From: Brevundimonas sp. SGAir0440
Lineage (GTDB): Bacteria > Pseudomonadota > Alphaproteobacteria > Caulobacterales > Caulobacteraceae
DNA: 64,000 nt
Direction: 5' to 3'
Assembly: GCF_005484585.1 (NCBI RefSeq)
Contig: NZ_CP039435.1
Span: 1,860,001-1,924,000, forward strand
Shown in pieces: positions 32,627 to 44,064 of this stretch. The notes beneath the pieces were generated by a model. The model searched no databases. It saw only the letters and a list, made by a program, of their open reading frames with translations, and had not been told where the DNA came from. The position numbers and the translations under genes are program-made. Within the stretch, counting starts at the first letter, position 1. Each line of letters opens with the position of its first letter.

Positions 32627-33414
32627 TGACCATTCATCCCACGGCTCTGATCGATGCGACGGCGACCCTGGGCGAGGGGGTCGAGGTCGGCCCCTGGTGC
32701 ACGGTCGGGCGGAATGTGGTGCTGGGCGAGAATGTGCGCCTGGTCAGCCATGTCGTGGTCCAGCAGGACACGACGGTCGGGGCCGGGACGGTCATCCATC
32801 CCTTCGCCGTCATTGGCGGCGACCCGCAGCACAATGGCTACAAGGGCGAGACGGTCCGGCTGGAGATCGGCGAGAACAACCTGATCCGCGAGCACTGCAC
32901 CTTCAATCGGGGCACGCCGCAGGGGACGGGCGTGACGGTCGTGGGGTCGAACAACCTGTTCATGACCGGCGCCCATGTCGGTCACGACTGCATCGTCGGC
33001 GACAATATCGTCATGGCCAACAACGCGACCCTGGGCGGTCACGCCCAGGTCGGGGACAAGGTGTTCCTGGGCGGACTGTGCGCGGTGCACCAGAACGGCC
33101 GCGTCGGGCAGGGCGCGATCATTGGCGGTTTGGCGGCGGTGACGCGCGACGTCATCCCCTACGGCTCGGCCTGGGGCAATCACGCGCGTCTGCGTGGGCT
33201 GAATCTGATCGGCCTTAAGCGCAAGGGCTACGGCAAGGATCAGGTGCGACGTCTCTTGGCGGCCTATCGTGATCTGTTTGAGGGCGAGGGCGAGTTCGCC
33301 GGTCGGATCGATGGCGTGGCGGAACGCTATGCCGACCTGCCGGAGATCGTGGAGATCATCGCCTTCATCCGCGACGGCGGGCGGCGTCCGCTGTGCCTGC
33401 CCAACGCAGAATGA
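32626..33414 (+). CDS. lpxA: UDP-N-acetylglucosamine acyltransferase
   Basis: 262 residues from ATG overlapping the fabZ stop. It is the first step of lipid A synthesis. Hexapeptide repeats fill residues 1-185; the catalytic His is in AHVGHDCIVGDN, and the C-terminal helical domain includes GLNLIGLKRKGY. The stop overlaps the lpxI start by four bases. Confidence 0.96.
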   Translation: MTIHPTALIDATATLGEGVEVGPWCTVGRNVVLGENVRLVSHVVVQQDTTVGAGTVIHPFAVIGGDPQHNGYKGETVRLEIGENNLIREHCTFNRGTPQGTGVTVVGSNNLFMTGAHVGHDCIVGDNIVMANNATLGGHAQVGDKVFLGGLCAVHQNGRVGQGAIIGGLAAVTRDVIPYGSAWGNHARLRGLNLIGLKRKGYGKDQVRRLLAAYRDLFEGEGEFAGRIDGVAERYADLPEIVEIIAFIRDGGRRPLCLPNAE

Positions 33415-34250
33415 GCGCGGCTGGAAAGCTGGGTCTGATCGCAGGTGGCGGCGATCTGCCGGCGGCCGTCGCGGCGCGTTGCGATGCTCAGGGGCGGCCG
33501 GTTTTCGTGATCCGTCTGGCGGGGTTCGCCGATGAGCATCTGGCGCGCTGGCCCGGCGCCGAGTTCGGCATGGCGCAGATCGGCGCGATCCTGAAGGCGT
33601 TGAAGGCCGAACGCTGCACGACCGTGTGTCTGGCGGGCATCGTCAATCGGCCGGATTTCAAGACGTTGAAACCCGACTTCAAGGGGGCGACCCTGTTGCC
33701 GGGCATCGTCGCCGCGGCTTCCAAGGGGGATGACGCCCTGCTGCGTAAAATCCTGTCGGTGTTCGAAGCCGAAGGCTTCGCCGTCGAGGGCGCCGACGAC
33801 ATTCTGGGCGGCGACACGCTTGGCGCTGGCGCGCTGGGCGCCGTCTCGCCGACCGAGGAGCAGCTAGCCGATCTGAAGAAGGCGCTGCATGTGGCCGAAA
33901 AATCGGGTGAATTGGATATCGGTCAGGGCGCCGTGGTCTGTGACGGCCTGGTCCTCGCGGTTGAGGCGCAGGAAGGCACGGACGCGATGCTGACCCGCGT
34001 CGCTGGTCTGCCCGGCGACTTGCGTGGCGCGGTTGATAGTCCTAAGGGCGCGCTCGGCAAGGTGCCCAAGCCCATTCAGGATCTGCGCGTCGATATGCCC
34101 GTGATCGGACCGCGCACCGTCGAAATGGCGGCGACGGCGGGTCTGGCGGGCATCGGCGGCGTGGCGGGACGTTTGATCCTGATTGATCGCGCGGCCATCG
34201 TCGAGACGGCGAACCGTCTGGGCCTGTTCGTCTGGGGCGAGGATCGGTGA
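33411..34250 (+). CDS. lpxI: UDP-2,3-diacylglucosamine diphosphatase LpxI
   Basis: 279 residues. It hydrolyses UDP-2,3-diacylglucosamine to lipid X. It is the alphaproteobacterial replacement for LpxH and was first characterised in Caulobacter. The N-terminal Rossmann-like GLIAGGGDLPAAVA and C-terminal GPRTVEMAATAGLAGI segments are typical. Overlapping junctions with lpxA (ATGA) and lpxB (GTGA) show tight coupling. Confidence 0.94.
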   Translation: MSAAGKLGLIAGGGDLPAAVAARCDAQGRPVFVIRLAGFADEHLARWPGAEFGMAQIGAILKALKAERCTTVCLAGIVNRPDFKTLKPDFKGATLLPGIVAAASKGDDALLRKILSVFEAEGFAVEGADDILGGDTLGAGALGAVSPTEEQLADLKKALHVAEKSGELDIGQGAVVCDGLVLAVEAQEGTDAMLTRVAGLPGDLRGAVDSPKGALGKVPKPIQDLRVDMPVIGPRTVEMAATAGLAGIGGVAGRLILIDRAAIVETANRLGLFVWGEDR

Positions 34251-35416
34251 GCCGTCCGCTGAAGATCATGCTGGTGGCGGCTGAGGCTTCGGGCGATGCG
34301 CTGGGCGCCGGTCTGGCCAAGGCGTTGAAGGCGCGGTTGGGGGACGATGTGGCCTTTGTCGGCGTCGGCGGGCCCAAGATGACGGCTGAAGGCGTCGCCA
34401 GCCCATTCGATATCGCCGAACTGTCGATCCTGGGCTGGATCGAGGGCTTGCGCGCCTATGGCAAGGTCAAGCGGCGCGTCGAGCAGACGGCGGCGCTGGC
34501 CGAGCGGGAAAAGCCCGACGCCGTTGTGCTGATCGACAGTTGGGGCTTCACCATCCGTGTGGCCAAGGCGATCCGGGCCGCGCAACCGGACCTGCCGCTG
34601 ATCAAATATGTCGGGCCTCAGGTCTGGGCGTCACGGCCGGGCCGGGCCAAGACCTTGGCGGGCGCCGTCGATCACTTGCTGGCCCTGTATGGCTTTGATG
34701 CGCCCTGGTTCGAGCGCGAGGGCCTGCCGACGACTGTGGTGGGTTCGTCGGCGCTTCACGTGAACGTCGATGCTGCGGACGGTGCAGCGTTCCGCGCGCG
34801 TCGTGGGATCGCCGCCGACGCGCAGCTTCTCTTGGTTTTGCCCGGCAGCCGACCCAGCGAGATCACGCGGATGGCCCCCGTTTATGAGGCGACGGTCAGG
34901 AAGCTGAAGACCACGAACCCCGGCCTCGAAGTCGCCGTGGTCGCCGCAGGGACGGTGGCTCACGATGTTGCGGGCCGCGTCGCCGCCTGGCCCTTCCGCG
35001 TTCATCTGGTCGACGAAGCCGAAAAGTATGACGCCATGCGCGCCGCGACCGTCGCCCTGGCCACCAGCGGCACCGTATCGACCGAGCTCGCGCTTGCGGG
35101 CGCGCCGATGGTTATCGCCTACAAGATCGACGGGCTCAGCTATCAGCTGATGAAGCGGTTCGTGACCGCCAAACACATCACCCTGTTCAATGTCGCGGCC
35201 GACGACCGGATCGCGCCCGAGTTTATCCAGCACGAGGCGACCCCGGCCATTCTGACGGCGGCGGTTGGGCGGCTGTTGGCCGACCCGGCCCTGGCGACCG
35301 AACAGGCGCGTCGCCAGACGGCGGCATTGGACCTGATGGGACGCGGAGGACCGGACCCGTCCGAATTGGCTGCCGACGCCGTGCTCAGGGTCATCGCCGC
35401 CAAATCGGCGAACTGA
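34247..35416 (+). CDS. lpxB: Lipid-A-disaccharide synthase
   Basis: 389 residues from a GTG overlapping the lpxI stop. It is a glycosyltransferase family 19 enzyme that condenses lipid X with UDP-diacylglucosamine. MLVAAEASGDALGAGLAKAL at the start, LILPGSR-type LLVLPGSRPSEITRM in the middle and the ATSGTVSTELALAGAPMVIA donor-binding stretch are all present. Confidence 0.96.
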   Translation: MSRPLKIMLVAAEASGDALGAGLAKALKARLGDDVAFVGVGGPKMTAEGVASPFDIAELSILGWIEGLRAYGKVKRRVEQTAALAEREKPDAVVLIDSWGFTIRVAKAIRAAQPDLPLIKYVGPQVWASRPGRAKTLAGAVDHLLALYGFDAPWFEREGLPTTVVGSSALHVNVDAADGAAFRARRGIAADAQLLLVLPGSRPSEITRMAPVYEATVRKLKTTNPGLEVAVVAAGTVAHDVAGRVAAWPFRVHLVDEAEKYDAMRAATVALATSGTVSTELALAGAPMVIAYKIDGLSYQLMKRFVTAKHITLFNVAADDRIAPEFIQHEATPAILTAAVGRLLADPALATEQARRQTAALDLMGRGGPDPSELAADAVLRVIAAKSAN

Positions 35417-35418
35417 CG

Positions 35419-36411
35419 ATGGCGCGGGCGCTCAGTCCGCGACGTGCGGCCGAGGTCCGCGCCGCGCTTCAGATGGCGGTGGGCGCGATGGCTGCGCTCT
35501 ATCTCGCGACCTGGCTGAACCTGCCGCACCCGTACTGGAGCGTGATTTCCGCCATCGTCGTCATCCAGGCGAGCGTCGGGGGCGGCGTCCTGACCGTTGC
35601 GCGCGACCGGGCCATCGGCACGGCGACCGGAGCGCTGGCGGGGGCGGTGTTCGCCTTCCTTCGTCCGCCGGGCCTGGAAAGCATGGCCCTCAGCATCGCC
35701 GTTTCGGCGGGGCTGCTGGCCTTCTTGGCAGCCGGGCGGCCTTGGCTGAAGGTCGCGCCCGTAACGGCCACCATCGTCATCGCCGGCGGGACGGGCGCGG
35801 AAGGACCGGCGTCCCTCGCGCTGGATCGGGTGATGGAAATCCTGGTCGGCAGTGGCGTGGGGGTTCTGGCGATCCTGGCCCTGTTTCCGCGCCATGCCAG
35901 GCAGTCCTTCAAACTTCAGGCGCGCGAGGCGGCGGGCGAGGCGGCGGTGCTGCTAGCTTTGGTCTCCAAGGCCTCCCCGGAGGAGGCGGCCGAGATCTCG
36001 CGCCGTCATGCCGATCTGAAGCGGCGGCTGGATGCCTTGGGTCAGGCCGCCAAGAACGTCATCGATCTGCCTGGCCCACAACGCGAGACCGCCGACCGGG
36101 CTGCGCTCGTGCGCGCCTTCTGGCGCGTGCGCAGCGACATAGTCATCCTGGGGCGCGGTTTCCAGGCCGAGGGCGCAGGCGCCCGGCTGGAGCCCTGGTC
36201 GCAGGACGCCGAGCGCGCGGTGGAGCAACTCAAGGCGTTGTCTCAAGGGAGGGCCGCCCAGCCCATGGGCGCGATCGACCAAAGCCTGGCCTTGTCCATG
36301 GCTGTCGAGGGCGACGACATGGCTCTGGGCGCTGCTGCAATCGGCGTGGCCCATATGCACCGTGATCTGGACGACCTGGCTGCCCGGTTCGCGGATCTGA
36401 AGCTGGTCTGA
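35419..36411 (+). CDS. FUSC-family membrane protein
   Basis: 330 residues. The N-terminal 160 residues contain five to six membrane helices with the FUSC-type pattern PYWSVISAIVVIQASVGG and RAIGTATGALAGA, as in aromatic acid exporter-like proteins (AaeB/YccS relatives). The rest is a soluble helical domain with heptad-like Leu and Ala. The substrate is unknown. It starts two bases after lpxB and so probably shares its transcript; a role in envelope physiology is possible but not shown. A strong terminator follows. Confidence 0.8.
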   Translation: MARALSPRRAAEVRAALQMAVGAMAALYLATWLNLPHPYWSVISAIVVIQASVGGGVLTVARDRAIGTATGALAGAVFAFLRPPGLESMALSIAVSAGLLAFLAAGRPWLKVAPVTATIVIAGGTGAEGPASLALDRVMEILVGSGVGVLAILALFPRHARQSFKLQAREAAGEAAVLLALVSKASPEEAAEISRRHADLKRRLDALGQAAKNVIDLPGPQRETADRAALVRAFWRVRSDIVILGRGFQAEGAGARLEPWSQDAERAVEQLKALSQGRAAQPMGAIDQSLALSMAVEGDDMALGAAAIGVAHMHRDLDDLAARFADLKLV

Positions 36412-36422
36412 CGACAAAGGAA

Positions 36423-36448
36423 AACGCCGGGGATGTCTCCCCGGCGTT
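36423..36448. terminator. bidirectional intrinsic terminator
   Basis: AACGCCGGGGA (36423-36433) pairs perfectly with TCCCCGGCGTT (36438-36448) around a four-base loop. Leading A residues and trailing T residues let it work in both directions, between the converging FUSC gene and gltA. Confidence 0.85.
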
Positions 36449-36467
36449 CTGCATTCTAGCCTTCGTC

Positions 36468-37769
<1,302 letters not shown>

Positions 37770-37835
37770 GAATGCCCCTTTGCATCACACGTCCAGGCGC
37801 GGGGAGGCGTCGGCCGCTTTTTGGTTTGTGGGTGA

Positions 37836-39251
37836 TCACTTAGTCTGTTGCAGCGCATCATCCAAGCGCCCGAGACTTTCGTCGCGCCCAAGAGCCGACA
37901 AAGTTCGTGCAATATCAGGTGATGTTGACCCTGCGGTAAGCGCCGCGCGCATCGGCGGGCCGATTTTTCCGAACCCGACGCCCTCGGATTCCGCAAAGGC
38001 CTTGAGCTCGGCTTCCAGCGCGAAGACATCCCAGGATTGGAAAAGGGACAGCCGCTCGCGCAAGCGGGCGAGGCGATCCAACGTCTCACCGGACAGCAGC
38101 GCTTTGGCCTTGTCGTCCAGGGTCAGCGGGCGCGATTTCAGGACGAAGGCGGTTTGGTCGGCCAGATCGAGGATCGTCTTGGCGCGGTCCTTGACGAAAG
38201 GCATGGCGCGCTGGAGGCGGGCTTCGTCCGCCTCCGCCAGGGCGTGGCCCTTCTGCAGATGCGCATCCAGCGTCAGCTTGGCGAGCCTTTCATCGTCGGC
38301 GAGGCGCAGCCAGTGCGAATTGACGTGGGCCAGTTTGTCGAAGTCCAGACGGGCCGGCGCCTTGCCGATGCCGCCGAGATCGAACCATGCAATGGCCTGG
38401 GCGTCGCTGAACAGTTCGTCGTCGCCGTGCGCCCAGCCGAGGCGGGCCAGATAGTTGCGCATGGCCTCGGGCAAATAGCCCATCTCGGCATACTCATGCA
38501 CCGCCTGGGCGCCGTGACGCTTCGACAGCTTGGCGCCGTCCGGTCCATGGATCAGGGGGATGTGGGCGAAGGTCGGGCGCGTCCAGCCCAGCGCATCGTA
38601 GATCAGGCTCTGGCGCGCGGCGTTGTTCAGATGGTCGTCGCCGCGAATGACGTGGGTCACGCCCATGTCATGGTCGTCCACGACGACGGCGAGATTATAG
38701 GTCGGCGCGCCGTCCGAACGCAGCAGCACCAGATCGTCCAGGTCGTCGGTGGACCAGTTCACGTCGCCCTGGACCTCATCGGCCACCGTAACCGTCGTCG
38801 CCTTCGGCCGACGGAAGCGCACGACGTGCGGCAGTGCCAAGTCGTCCACGGTCGGCTCACGGTCGCGCCAGGGCGATTCGAAAGTGCGCTTTTCAGCCTT
38901 GGCCTCGTCACGCAGACGACCGGTCTCCTCGGCCGAGGTGAAGTCGCGGTAGGCGTGGCCAGTTTCGAGCAGTTGATCGACCACCTCGCGGTGGCGGTCG
39001 GCCCGGCTGAACTGAAACACCGGCTCGTCGTCGGCGAACAGCTCCAGCCAACTCAGGCCATCGAAAATGGCCTTCACCGCCTCATCGGTCGAGCGTTCGC
39101 GGTCGGTATCCTCGACCCGGATCAGGAAACGCCCTGCGTGTCTCTTGGCGTACAGCCAGTTGAACAAAGCGGTTCTCGCTCCGCCGATATGCAGATAGCC
39201 TGTCGGCGAGGGGGCGAAGCGGGTGACGACAGTCGAGGAAGGTGGGGTCAT
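37836..39251 (-). CDS. gltX: Glutamate--tRNA ligase
   Basis: 471 residues, class I synthetase. The HIGH motif appears as HIGG (21-24) after RFAPSPTGYL, and KMSKS appears as KLSKR (241-245). Zinc-site cysteines are absent, as in many alphaproteobacterial copies. The C-terminal anticodon domain is complete. Its start codon overlaps the start codon of comEC on the other strand (CATG at 39249-39252). There may be a second gltX elsewhere, since many alphaproteobacteria have two. Confidence 0.96.
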   Translation of the reverse strand: MTPPSSTVVTRFAPSPTGYLHIGGARTALFNWLYAKRHAGRFLIRVEDTDRERSTDEAVKAIFDGLSWLELFADDEPVFQFSRADRHREVVDQLLETGHAYRDFTSAEETGRLRDEAKAEKRTFESPWRDREPTVDDLALPHVVRFRRPKATTVTVADEVQGDVNWSTDDLDDLVLLRSDGAPTYNLAVVVDDHDMGVTHVIRGDDHLNNAARQSLIYDALGWTRPTFAHIPLIHGPDGAKLSKRHGAQAVHEYAEMGYLPEAMRNYLARLGWAHGDDELFSDAQAIAWFDLGGIGKAPARLDFDKLAHVNSHWLRLADDERLAKLTLDAHLQKGHALAEADEARLQRAMPFVKDRAKTILDLADQTAFVLKSRPLTLDDKAKALLSGETLDRLARLRERLSLFQSWDVFALEAELKAFAESEGVGFGKIGPPMRAALTAGSTSPDIARTLSALGRDESLGRLDDALQQTK

Positions 39252-41436
39252 GGGGGAGGGGTCCGTAAGCGAGGCCCTTATACGCCCCGATGCGGCAAAA
39301 CCTACCCCCGCTGCGCGATTGCGCGCCTGGCTGCACGCCGAGGTCGCCGCCCAGACCCTGAGATGGCGGCTATGGGCGCCGGTCGCATTCGGCGCGGGCG
39401 GCGGCGTCTATTTCGCCCTGCGAGCCGAGCCGGTCTTGTGGCCCTTGCTGCTGGGCGCCGCCTTGGCCTTTGGGCTGTGGGTTGCGGCGCGCCGGCGCGG
39501 CGGGTCGCGGCGCCTGACCTGGCTGCTCTTGATGCTGGCCTGCGTTTCAGGCGGGCTGGCGGCGGCCAAGGTGCGCACCGAAGCCGTCGCCGCGCCGATC
39601 GCGCCCGTCCTCAGCGAACCGACCGTGATCGAAGCCTGGGTCGTCGATGTCGACAGCCCAGGGCAGCGCGGCGCGCGGGTCGTGATCGCGCCGGTCTGGA
39701 TCCGCGGACTGACGCCCGAACAGACGCCGGTGCGCTTGCGGGCGACGGTGCGAGGCGACCCGCCGCGGCCTGGCGAAGCGATCCGCCTGTTCGGCATTCT
39801 GAATCCGCCGCCTGCGCCGGCCAGCCCCGGCGCCTACGACTTCGGGCGCAACGCCTTCTTTCAGGGCATGGGCGGCGTGGCGTTCGCCTTGGGCGACACG
39901 CGTACAGCCGATCTGGCCCCGCCGCCGTGGCGGCTTCGACTTGAAATGGCGATCAATGGCGCCCGCTTCGCATTGGCCGAACGGATCGTGGCGCGGCTTG
40001 GCGAACGAACCGGCGGGATCGCGGCGGCAATGACCACCAGCCATGAAACCTGGATCAGTCAGGAGGACATGGATGTGATGCGCGATTCCGGCCTGGCGCA
40101 CATCCTTTCGGTGTCAGGGCTGCATATGGCCATCGTCGGCGGTTTCGTCTTCTTCGCCGTGCGGCTGGGCGTCGCGGCCTGGCCCTGGTTGGCCCTGCGA
40201 GTTCACGGCAAGAAGGTCGCGGCCTTGGCGGGCCTGACGGCGGTCGGGGTCTATCTGGTGGTGTCGGGCGCGCCGCCGCCGGCCGAGCGGGCGGCCATCA
40301 CCGCCTCCATCGCCTTTCTCGCCATCCTGCTGGATCGGCAAGCTGTGACGATGCACGGCCTGGCGGTCGCGGCCTTCATCGTTTTGGCGATACAGCCTGA
40401 AGCCATCGTCACGCCGGGCTTTCAGATGTCGTTCGCGGCGACGGCGGCCTTGGTCGCCCTGGTAGAGGCCTGGCCGAAGCGCCCGCGCGAAATATCGGCG
40501 CCCTGGCCGATCCTGGCAGTCCAACGGCTGGGCGGTTGGTTGACGGCGGCTGTGGCGGCCAGCGTCGTCGCAGGATTGGCGACGGGACCGTTCGCCATGC
40601 AGCATTTCAACCGCACCGCCATGTACGGACTGCTCGCCAATCTCGGCACGTCGCCCGTGGCGGACTTCATCCTGATGCCGGCGCTGGCCTTAGGCGCAGC
40701 GTTCGAGCCCTTGGGGCTGGGGGGACCGTTCTTGGCGGTCGCGGGATGGGGCGTGGATCTGATGCTGGCGATCGGCACGTGGACGGCGGGAATGCCCGGC
40801 GCGGTCAGAACCGTCGCCAGCGCGCCGAACTATGTCCTGCCGATCGCCTTTCTGGGCGTGCTGTTCGTCTGCCTGTGGCAGGGCCGCCTACGATGGTTGG
40901 GACTGCCGTTCGCAGCGGCAGTCTTGATCTGGCCGCGTGCGCCGACGCCGGACCTCTGGATTGGCGATGGCGGGACGAACGCCGCCTTTCATCGTGGTCA
41001 GGCGGGGGTCGTCGTGCGGCCTGGCGTGCGCGAATTTGCAGTCGATCTCTGGTCACGAAGACGGGGGCTGACGATGACGGACCGGTCGGAGACGGGCTGG
41101 ATCTGCGGCCGCTTCTCCTGTCGACCGGACACCGATGAGGCCGGGCCCGTAGCAATCTGGTGGGGGCGAAAGTCGCCGAGCTCCGATCAGATGGAGATGT
41201 TATGCCGCGCGGCGCCCGTCGTCAGCGTCCGCGCCGTCGTCAACTCAGTCCCGAGCGCCTGTCAGGATCGCCTTGTTCTGGACGGCGTGGACTTTGCGCG
41301 AGGCGGGGCGGTGGAGTTGTGGCGCGTCAGTTCGGGCGAGCCGAACCGATGGCGCGCGGTGTGGACGGCCGATGTTCGCGGCGACCGCCCCTGGACGCGT
41401 CAGTCCGATCCGGAGGTCAGTGATACCGGCGCATGA
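39250..41436 (+). CDS. comEC: ComEC/Rec2 family DNA-uptake membrane protein
   Basis: 728 residues from ATG 39250; an in-frame start at 39223 lies inside gltX. It is the channel for single-stranded DNA across the inner membrane in natural transformation. An N-terminal membrane anchor is followed by an OB/DUF4131 region (about 95-220) and the Competence domain with [20 protein letters not shown] and [14 protein letters not shown] (about 260-290) and multiple helices to about 560. The last 160 residues carry a remnant extracytoplasmic region without the HxHxDH zinc motif of Bacillus ComEC. Its 3' end overlaps the lexA 3' end by 20 bases. Whether this organism is transformable is unknown. Confidence 0.88.
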   Translation: MGEGSVSEALIRPDAAKPTPAARLRAWLHAEVAAQTLRWRLWAPVAFGAGGGVYFALRAEPVLWPLLLGAALAFGLWVAARRRGGSRRLTWLLLMLACVSGGLAAAKVRTEAVAAPIAPVLSEPTVIEAWVVDVDSPGQRGARVVIAPVWIRGLTPEQTPVRLRATVRGDPPRPGEAIRLFGILNPPPAPASPGAYDFGRNAFFQGMGGVAFALGDTRTADLAPPPWRLRLEMAINGARFALAERIVARLGERTGGIAAAMTTSHETWISQEDMDVMRDSGLAHILSVSGLHMAIVGGFVFFAVRLGVAAWPWLALRVHGKKVAALAGLTAVGVYLVVSGAPPPAERAAITASIAFLAILLDRQAVTMHGLAVAAFIVLAIQPEAIVTPGFQMSFAATAALVALVEAWPKRPREISAPWPILAVQRLGGWLTAAVAASVVAGLATGPFAMQHFNRTAMYGLLANLGTSPVADFILMPALALGAAFEPLGLGGPFLAVAGWGVDLMLAIGTWTAGMPGAVRTVASAPNYVLPIAFLGVLFVCLWQGRLRWLGLPFAAAVLIWPRAPTPDLWIGDGGTNAAFHRGQAGVVVRPGVREFAVDLWSRRRGLTMTDRSETGWICGRFSCRPDTDEAGPVAIWWGRKSPSSDQMEMLCRAAPVVSVRAVVNSVPSACQDRLVLDGVDFARGGAVELWRVSSGEPNRWRAVWTADVRGDRPWTRQSDPEVSDTGA

Positions 41437-42115
41437 GGCCGACCAGCTTGCCCTGAACGGCGACCTGATCGGAGCCGTAGATCTTGGTTTCGTAGTTGCG
41501 GTTGGCGGGTTCCAGGGCGATCGAGGCCCCCTTCTTGCGAAGGCGTTTCAGCGTCGCCTGCTCGCCCTCGACCAGAGCCACGACGATCTCGCCGGAGGCG
41601 GCGTTGTCGGTCGATTTGATCACCACCATGTCGCCGTTCAGGATACCGGCTTCGATCATGGAGTCGCCTTCGATCTCCAGCAGGTAGTGCTCGCCAGAAC
41701 CCAGCATCGATTCCGGAACCGGATAGCGGGCGGTTTCATGCTCGATCGCGTCGATCGGCGTGCCGGCGGCGATCTTGCCCATCAGCGGCAGTTCGCGGGT
41801 GTCGTTCGCCGCCATCGGGGCCGCAGGTCTGACACCGCCGCCGCCCTCGATGACGTCGGGCTTGAACCCGGCGCGACCGCGCGGCGCGCCGGCCGTCGCC
41901 TGTTCGGGCAGTTTCGTGACTTCCAACGCGCGGGCGCGATGAGCGAGACGGCGGATGAAGCCGCGTTCCTCCAGCGCGGTAATCAGCCGGTGAATGCCGG
42001 ACTTGGAGGCCAGATCGAGCGCCTCCTTCATCTCGTCGAACGAAGGGGAGACGCCGGTCTCCTGGATGCGTTCGTGGATGAACATCAGCAATTCGTGCTG
42101 TTTGCGCGTGAGCAT
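41417..42115 (-). CDS. lexA: SOS repressor LexA
   Basis: 232 residues. It has an N-terminal winged helix-turn-helix (1-65, [20 protein letters not shown]) and a C-terminal S24 self-cleavage domain: cleavage site Ala117-Gly118, nucleophile Ser152 in [10 protein letters not shown] and Lys190. RecA-stimulated cleavage derepresses SOS genes. The linker (70-105) is longer and richer in Gly and Pro than in E. coli. Two LexA boxes and a consensus -35 lie upstream, so autoregulation is predicted. The gene converges with comEC, overlapping by 20 bases. Confidence 0.97.
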   Translation of the reverse strand: MLTRKQHELLMFIHERIQETGVSPSFDEMKEALDLASKSGIHRLITALEERGFIRRLAHRARALEVTKLPEQATAGAPRGRAGFKPDVIEGGGGVRPAAPMAANDTRELPLMGKIAAGTPIDAIEHETARYPVPESMLGSGEHYLLEIEGDSMIEAGILNGDMVVIKSTDNAASGEIVVALVEGEQATLKRLRKKGASIALEPANRNYETKIYGSDQVAVQGKLVGLMRRYH

Positions 42116-42147
42116 CGCCAGGCCCTCATGCGCCCGCCGACGAATCG

Positions 42148-42162
42148 GAACGGGCCGTGAAC
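42148..42162. promoter_or_regulatory. LexA operator 2 upstream of lexA (GAAC-N7-GAAC)
   Basis: GAAC at 42148-42151 and 42159-42162 with seven bases between. On the plus strand it is in the opposite orientation to the next box. It lies 33-47 bases before the lexA start codon, downstream of the likely transcription start, so bound repressor would act as a roadblock. Confidence 0.75.
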
Positions 42163-42172
42163 ATTTGTCGAT

Positions 42173-42187
42173 GTTCTGTAAGTGTTC
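42173..42187. promoter_or_regulatory. LexA operator 1 upstream of lexA (GTTC-N7-GTTC)
   Basis: GTTC at 42173-42176 and 42184-42187 with seven bases between, a perfect alphaproteobacterial SOS box. It falls in the spacer and -10 zone of the lexA promoter. Confidence 0.88.
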
Positions 42188-42201
42188 CTTGCTAATGTCA
42201 A
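42174..42201 (-). promoter_or_regulatory. lexA promoter
   Basis: On the minus strand a perfect TTGACA lies at 42201-42196. The -10 would fall near 42178-42173 (CAGAAC-like, poor). The LexA box sits between and over these elements, so repressor binding would exclude RNA polymerase. Confidence 0.6.
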
Positions 42202-42233
42202 CTTAACGGCGAGGCTTGCCGCCGCATCTCGGC

Positions 42234-43028
42234 TCAGACGGACAGCAGCTGACGGGTCGCCGCCTCGACATCAGCCTGACGCATCAGGCTCTCGCCGACC
42301 AGAATCGCCTGGGCATGGGCAGCCGAGACGCGCGCCACGTCGTCGGGCGTGAAGATGCCGCTCTCTGCGACCAGCAGAGCGCGCACGGGGCTGAGCATGG
42401 ACAGCCGCTCCGTGGTTTCCAGATCGACCTCGAACGTGCGCAGCGAGCGATTATTGACCCCCACCAGATCGCCGCCGAGCGCACAGGCGCGCGCCATTTC
42501 TTCCTCGTCGTGGGTCTCGATGAGCGCGTCCATGCCAAAGCGTTCGGCTTCCGACAGCAGTTCAGCGGCCAGGCTGTCATCAATCATGGCGAGGATGATC
42601 AGGACGCAGTCGGCGCCAAGGGCGCGGCTTTCGGCGACCTGCCAGGGATCGACCAGGAAGTCCTTGCGCAGGCAGGGCAGGGCGACGGCCTCGCGGGCCT
42701 GGCTTAGATAGGCGTCGTCGCCCTGGAAGCTGGGGCCATCGGTCAGCACCGACAGACAGGCCGCGCCGCCGGCCTCATAGGCGCGGGCCAGAGCCGGCGG
42801 ATCGAAATCGGGCCGGATCAGGCCCTTTGACGGGCTGGCCTTTTTGATCTCGGCGATCAGGGCGGGACGCCCGGTTTCCTCGCCTACACGTTCCAAGGCG
42901 GCGCGAAAGCCGCGTGGAGCGGATGCGGCGCGGGCCAAGGCTTCGATCGCGTCCTGTGAAGTCGCTGCCTTGCGGGCGGCGACGTCCTCGCGCTTGTAGG
43001 CGGCGATGCGGTCCAGAACGTCGGTCAT
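42234..43028 (-). CDS. trpC: Indole-3-glycerol-phosphate synthase
   Basis: 264 residues. It is a TIM barrel that closes the indole ring in tryptophan synthesis. [13 protein letters not shown] near residue 57, [20 protein letters not shown] and [14 protein letters not shown] carry the catalytic Lys, Glu and Asn. It is monofunctional (no TrpF fusion). The ATG overlaps the trpD stop by four bases. It is the last gene of the trpGDC group before lexA. Confidence 0.96.
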   Translation of the reverse strand: MTDVLDRIAAYKREDVAARKAATSQDAIEALARAASAPRGFRAALERVGEETGRPALIAEIKKASPSKGLIRPDFDPPALARAYEAGGAACLSVLTDGPSFQGDDAYLSQAREAVALPCLRKDFLVDPWQVAESRALGADCVLIILAMIDDSLAAELLSEAERFGMDALIETHDEEEMARACALGGDLVGVNNRSLRTFEVDLETTERLSMLSPVRALLVAESGIFTPDDVARVSAAHAQAILVGESLMRQADVEAATRQLLSV

Positions 43029-44062
43029 GCGGGCTCTTCGATTTCCAGCGGCGTGGAGGTGATGCGGGCCAGGCGATCCAGCGCCACGGCGGCTCGACCG
43101 TCATCGATCGCGGCAGCTGCGAGCGCGGCACCCTCGGCCAGATCGGCCGCGCGATCCGACACCACGAGGGCGGCGGCGGCGTTCAGCAGTACAATGTCGC
43201 GGTAAGGGCCAGCCGCGCCGGCTAGAAGCGCGCGCAGGGCGACGGCGTTCTCCTCGGCGTCGCCGCCGCGAATGTCGGTGATAGAGGCGCGCGGCAGACC
43301 GGCGTCCTCGGGCGTGACCTGGAAGCGGCGAACCGCGCCGTCCTTCCATTCGGCGACTTCTGTAGGGCCGGAAGTCGCCAGTTCGTCCAAGCCCTGGCCG
43401 TGAACGGTCCAGGCCCGGGTGGCGCCCAGCCGGCCCAGCACCTCGGCCAGCGGCTCCAGCAGGCGCGGATCATAGACGCCCATGACCTGTCGTCTTGCAG
43501 ACGCCGGGTTCGAAAGCGGTCCCAACAGGTTGAAGACAGTGCGAAAACCGATCTCGGCCCGCACCGGCCCGACATGACGCATCGCCCCGTGATAGGCTGG
43601 CGCAAACAGGAAGCAGATCCCGGCTTCGTCCAGCGCCTTCTTCTGCTGCGCTTGCGACGCCATCAGGTTCACGCCCAAGATCGACAAGACGTCGGAAGAG
43701 CCTGATTTCGATGACATTGCGCGGTTGCCATGCTTGGCGACTTTCAGACCGGCGCCGGCCAGAACCAGGGCCGCGGCGGTCGAGATATTGTAGGTGTGCT
43801 GACCGTCGCCCCCGGTGCCGCACGTGTCGATCACCTCATAGGGGTGATCCAGCGTCAGGGCGGCCTCGCGCATGGCGCCCGCGAAGGCGGCGATCTCGTC
43901 CACGGTCTCGCCGCGCATCCGCATGGCGGTGACGGCGGCGGCGACCTGCGAGGGGGTCGGCTCGCCGCGCAGGCAGGCGGCGAAGAAGTCGTGCGCCTGT
44001 TGCGACGTCAGCGGATGGCCCTCGACCAGCCGGGCGAGGATCGGCTTGAATCCGTCGCCCAC
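43025..44062 (-). CDS. trpD: Anthranilate phosphoribosyltransferase
   Basis: 345 residues from GTG. It transfers phosphoribose from PRPP to anthranilate. The PRPP loop [14 protein letters not shown] and the [15 protein letters not shown] stretch that binds anthranilate and magnesium are intact. It is not fused to TrpG. It starts two bases after trpG. Confidence 0.97.
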   Translation of the reverse strand: MGDGFKPILARLVEGHPLTSQQAHDFFAACLRGEPTPSQVAAAVTAMRMRGETVDEIAAFAGAMREAALTLDHPYEVIDTCGTGGDGQHTYNISTAAALVLAGAGLKVAKHGNRAMSSKSGSSDVLSILGVNLMASQAQQKKALDEAGICFLFAPAYHGAMRHVGPVRAEIGFRTVFNLLGPLSNPASARRQVMGVYDPRLLEPLAEVLGRLGATRAWTVHGQGLDELATSGPTEVAEWKDGAVRRFQVTPEDAGLPRASITDIRGGDAEENAVALRALLAGAAGPYRDIVLLNAAAALVVSDRAADLAEGAALAAAAIDDGRAAVALDRLARITSTPLEIEEPA

Positions 44063-44064
44063 GG

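Noticed and set aside
38037..39944. plus-strand frame of 635 codons across gltX and comEC
   Set aside because: It is a shadow of gltX on the other strand and runs out of frame into comEC.
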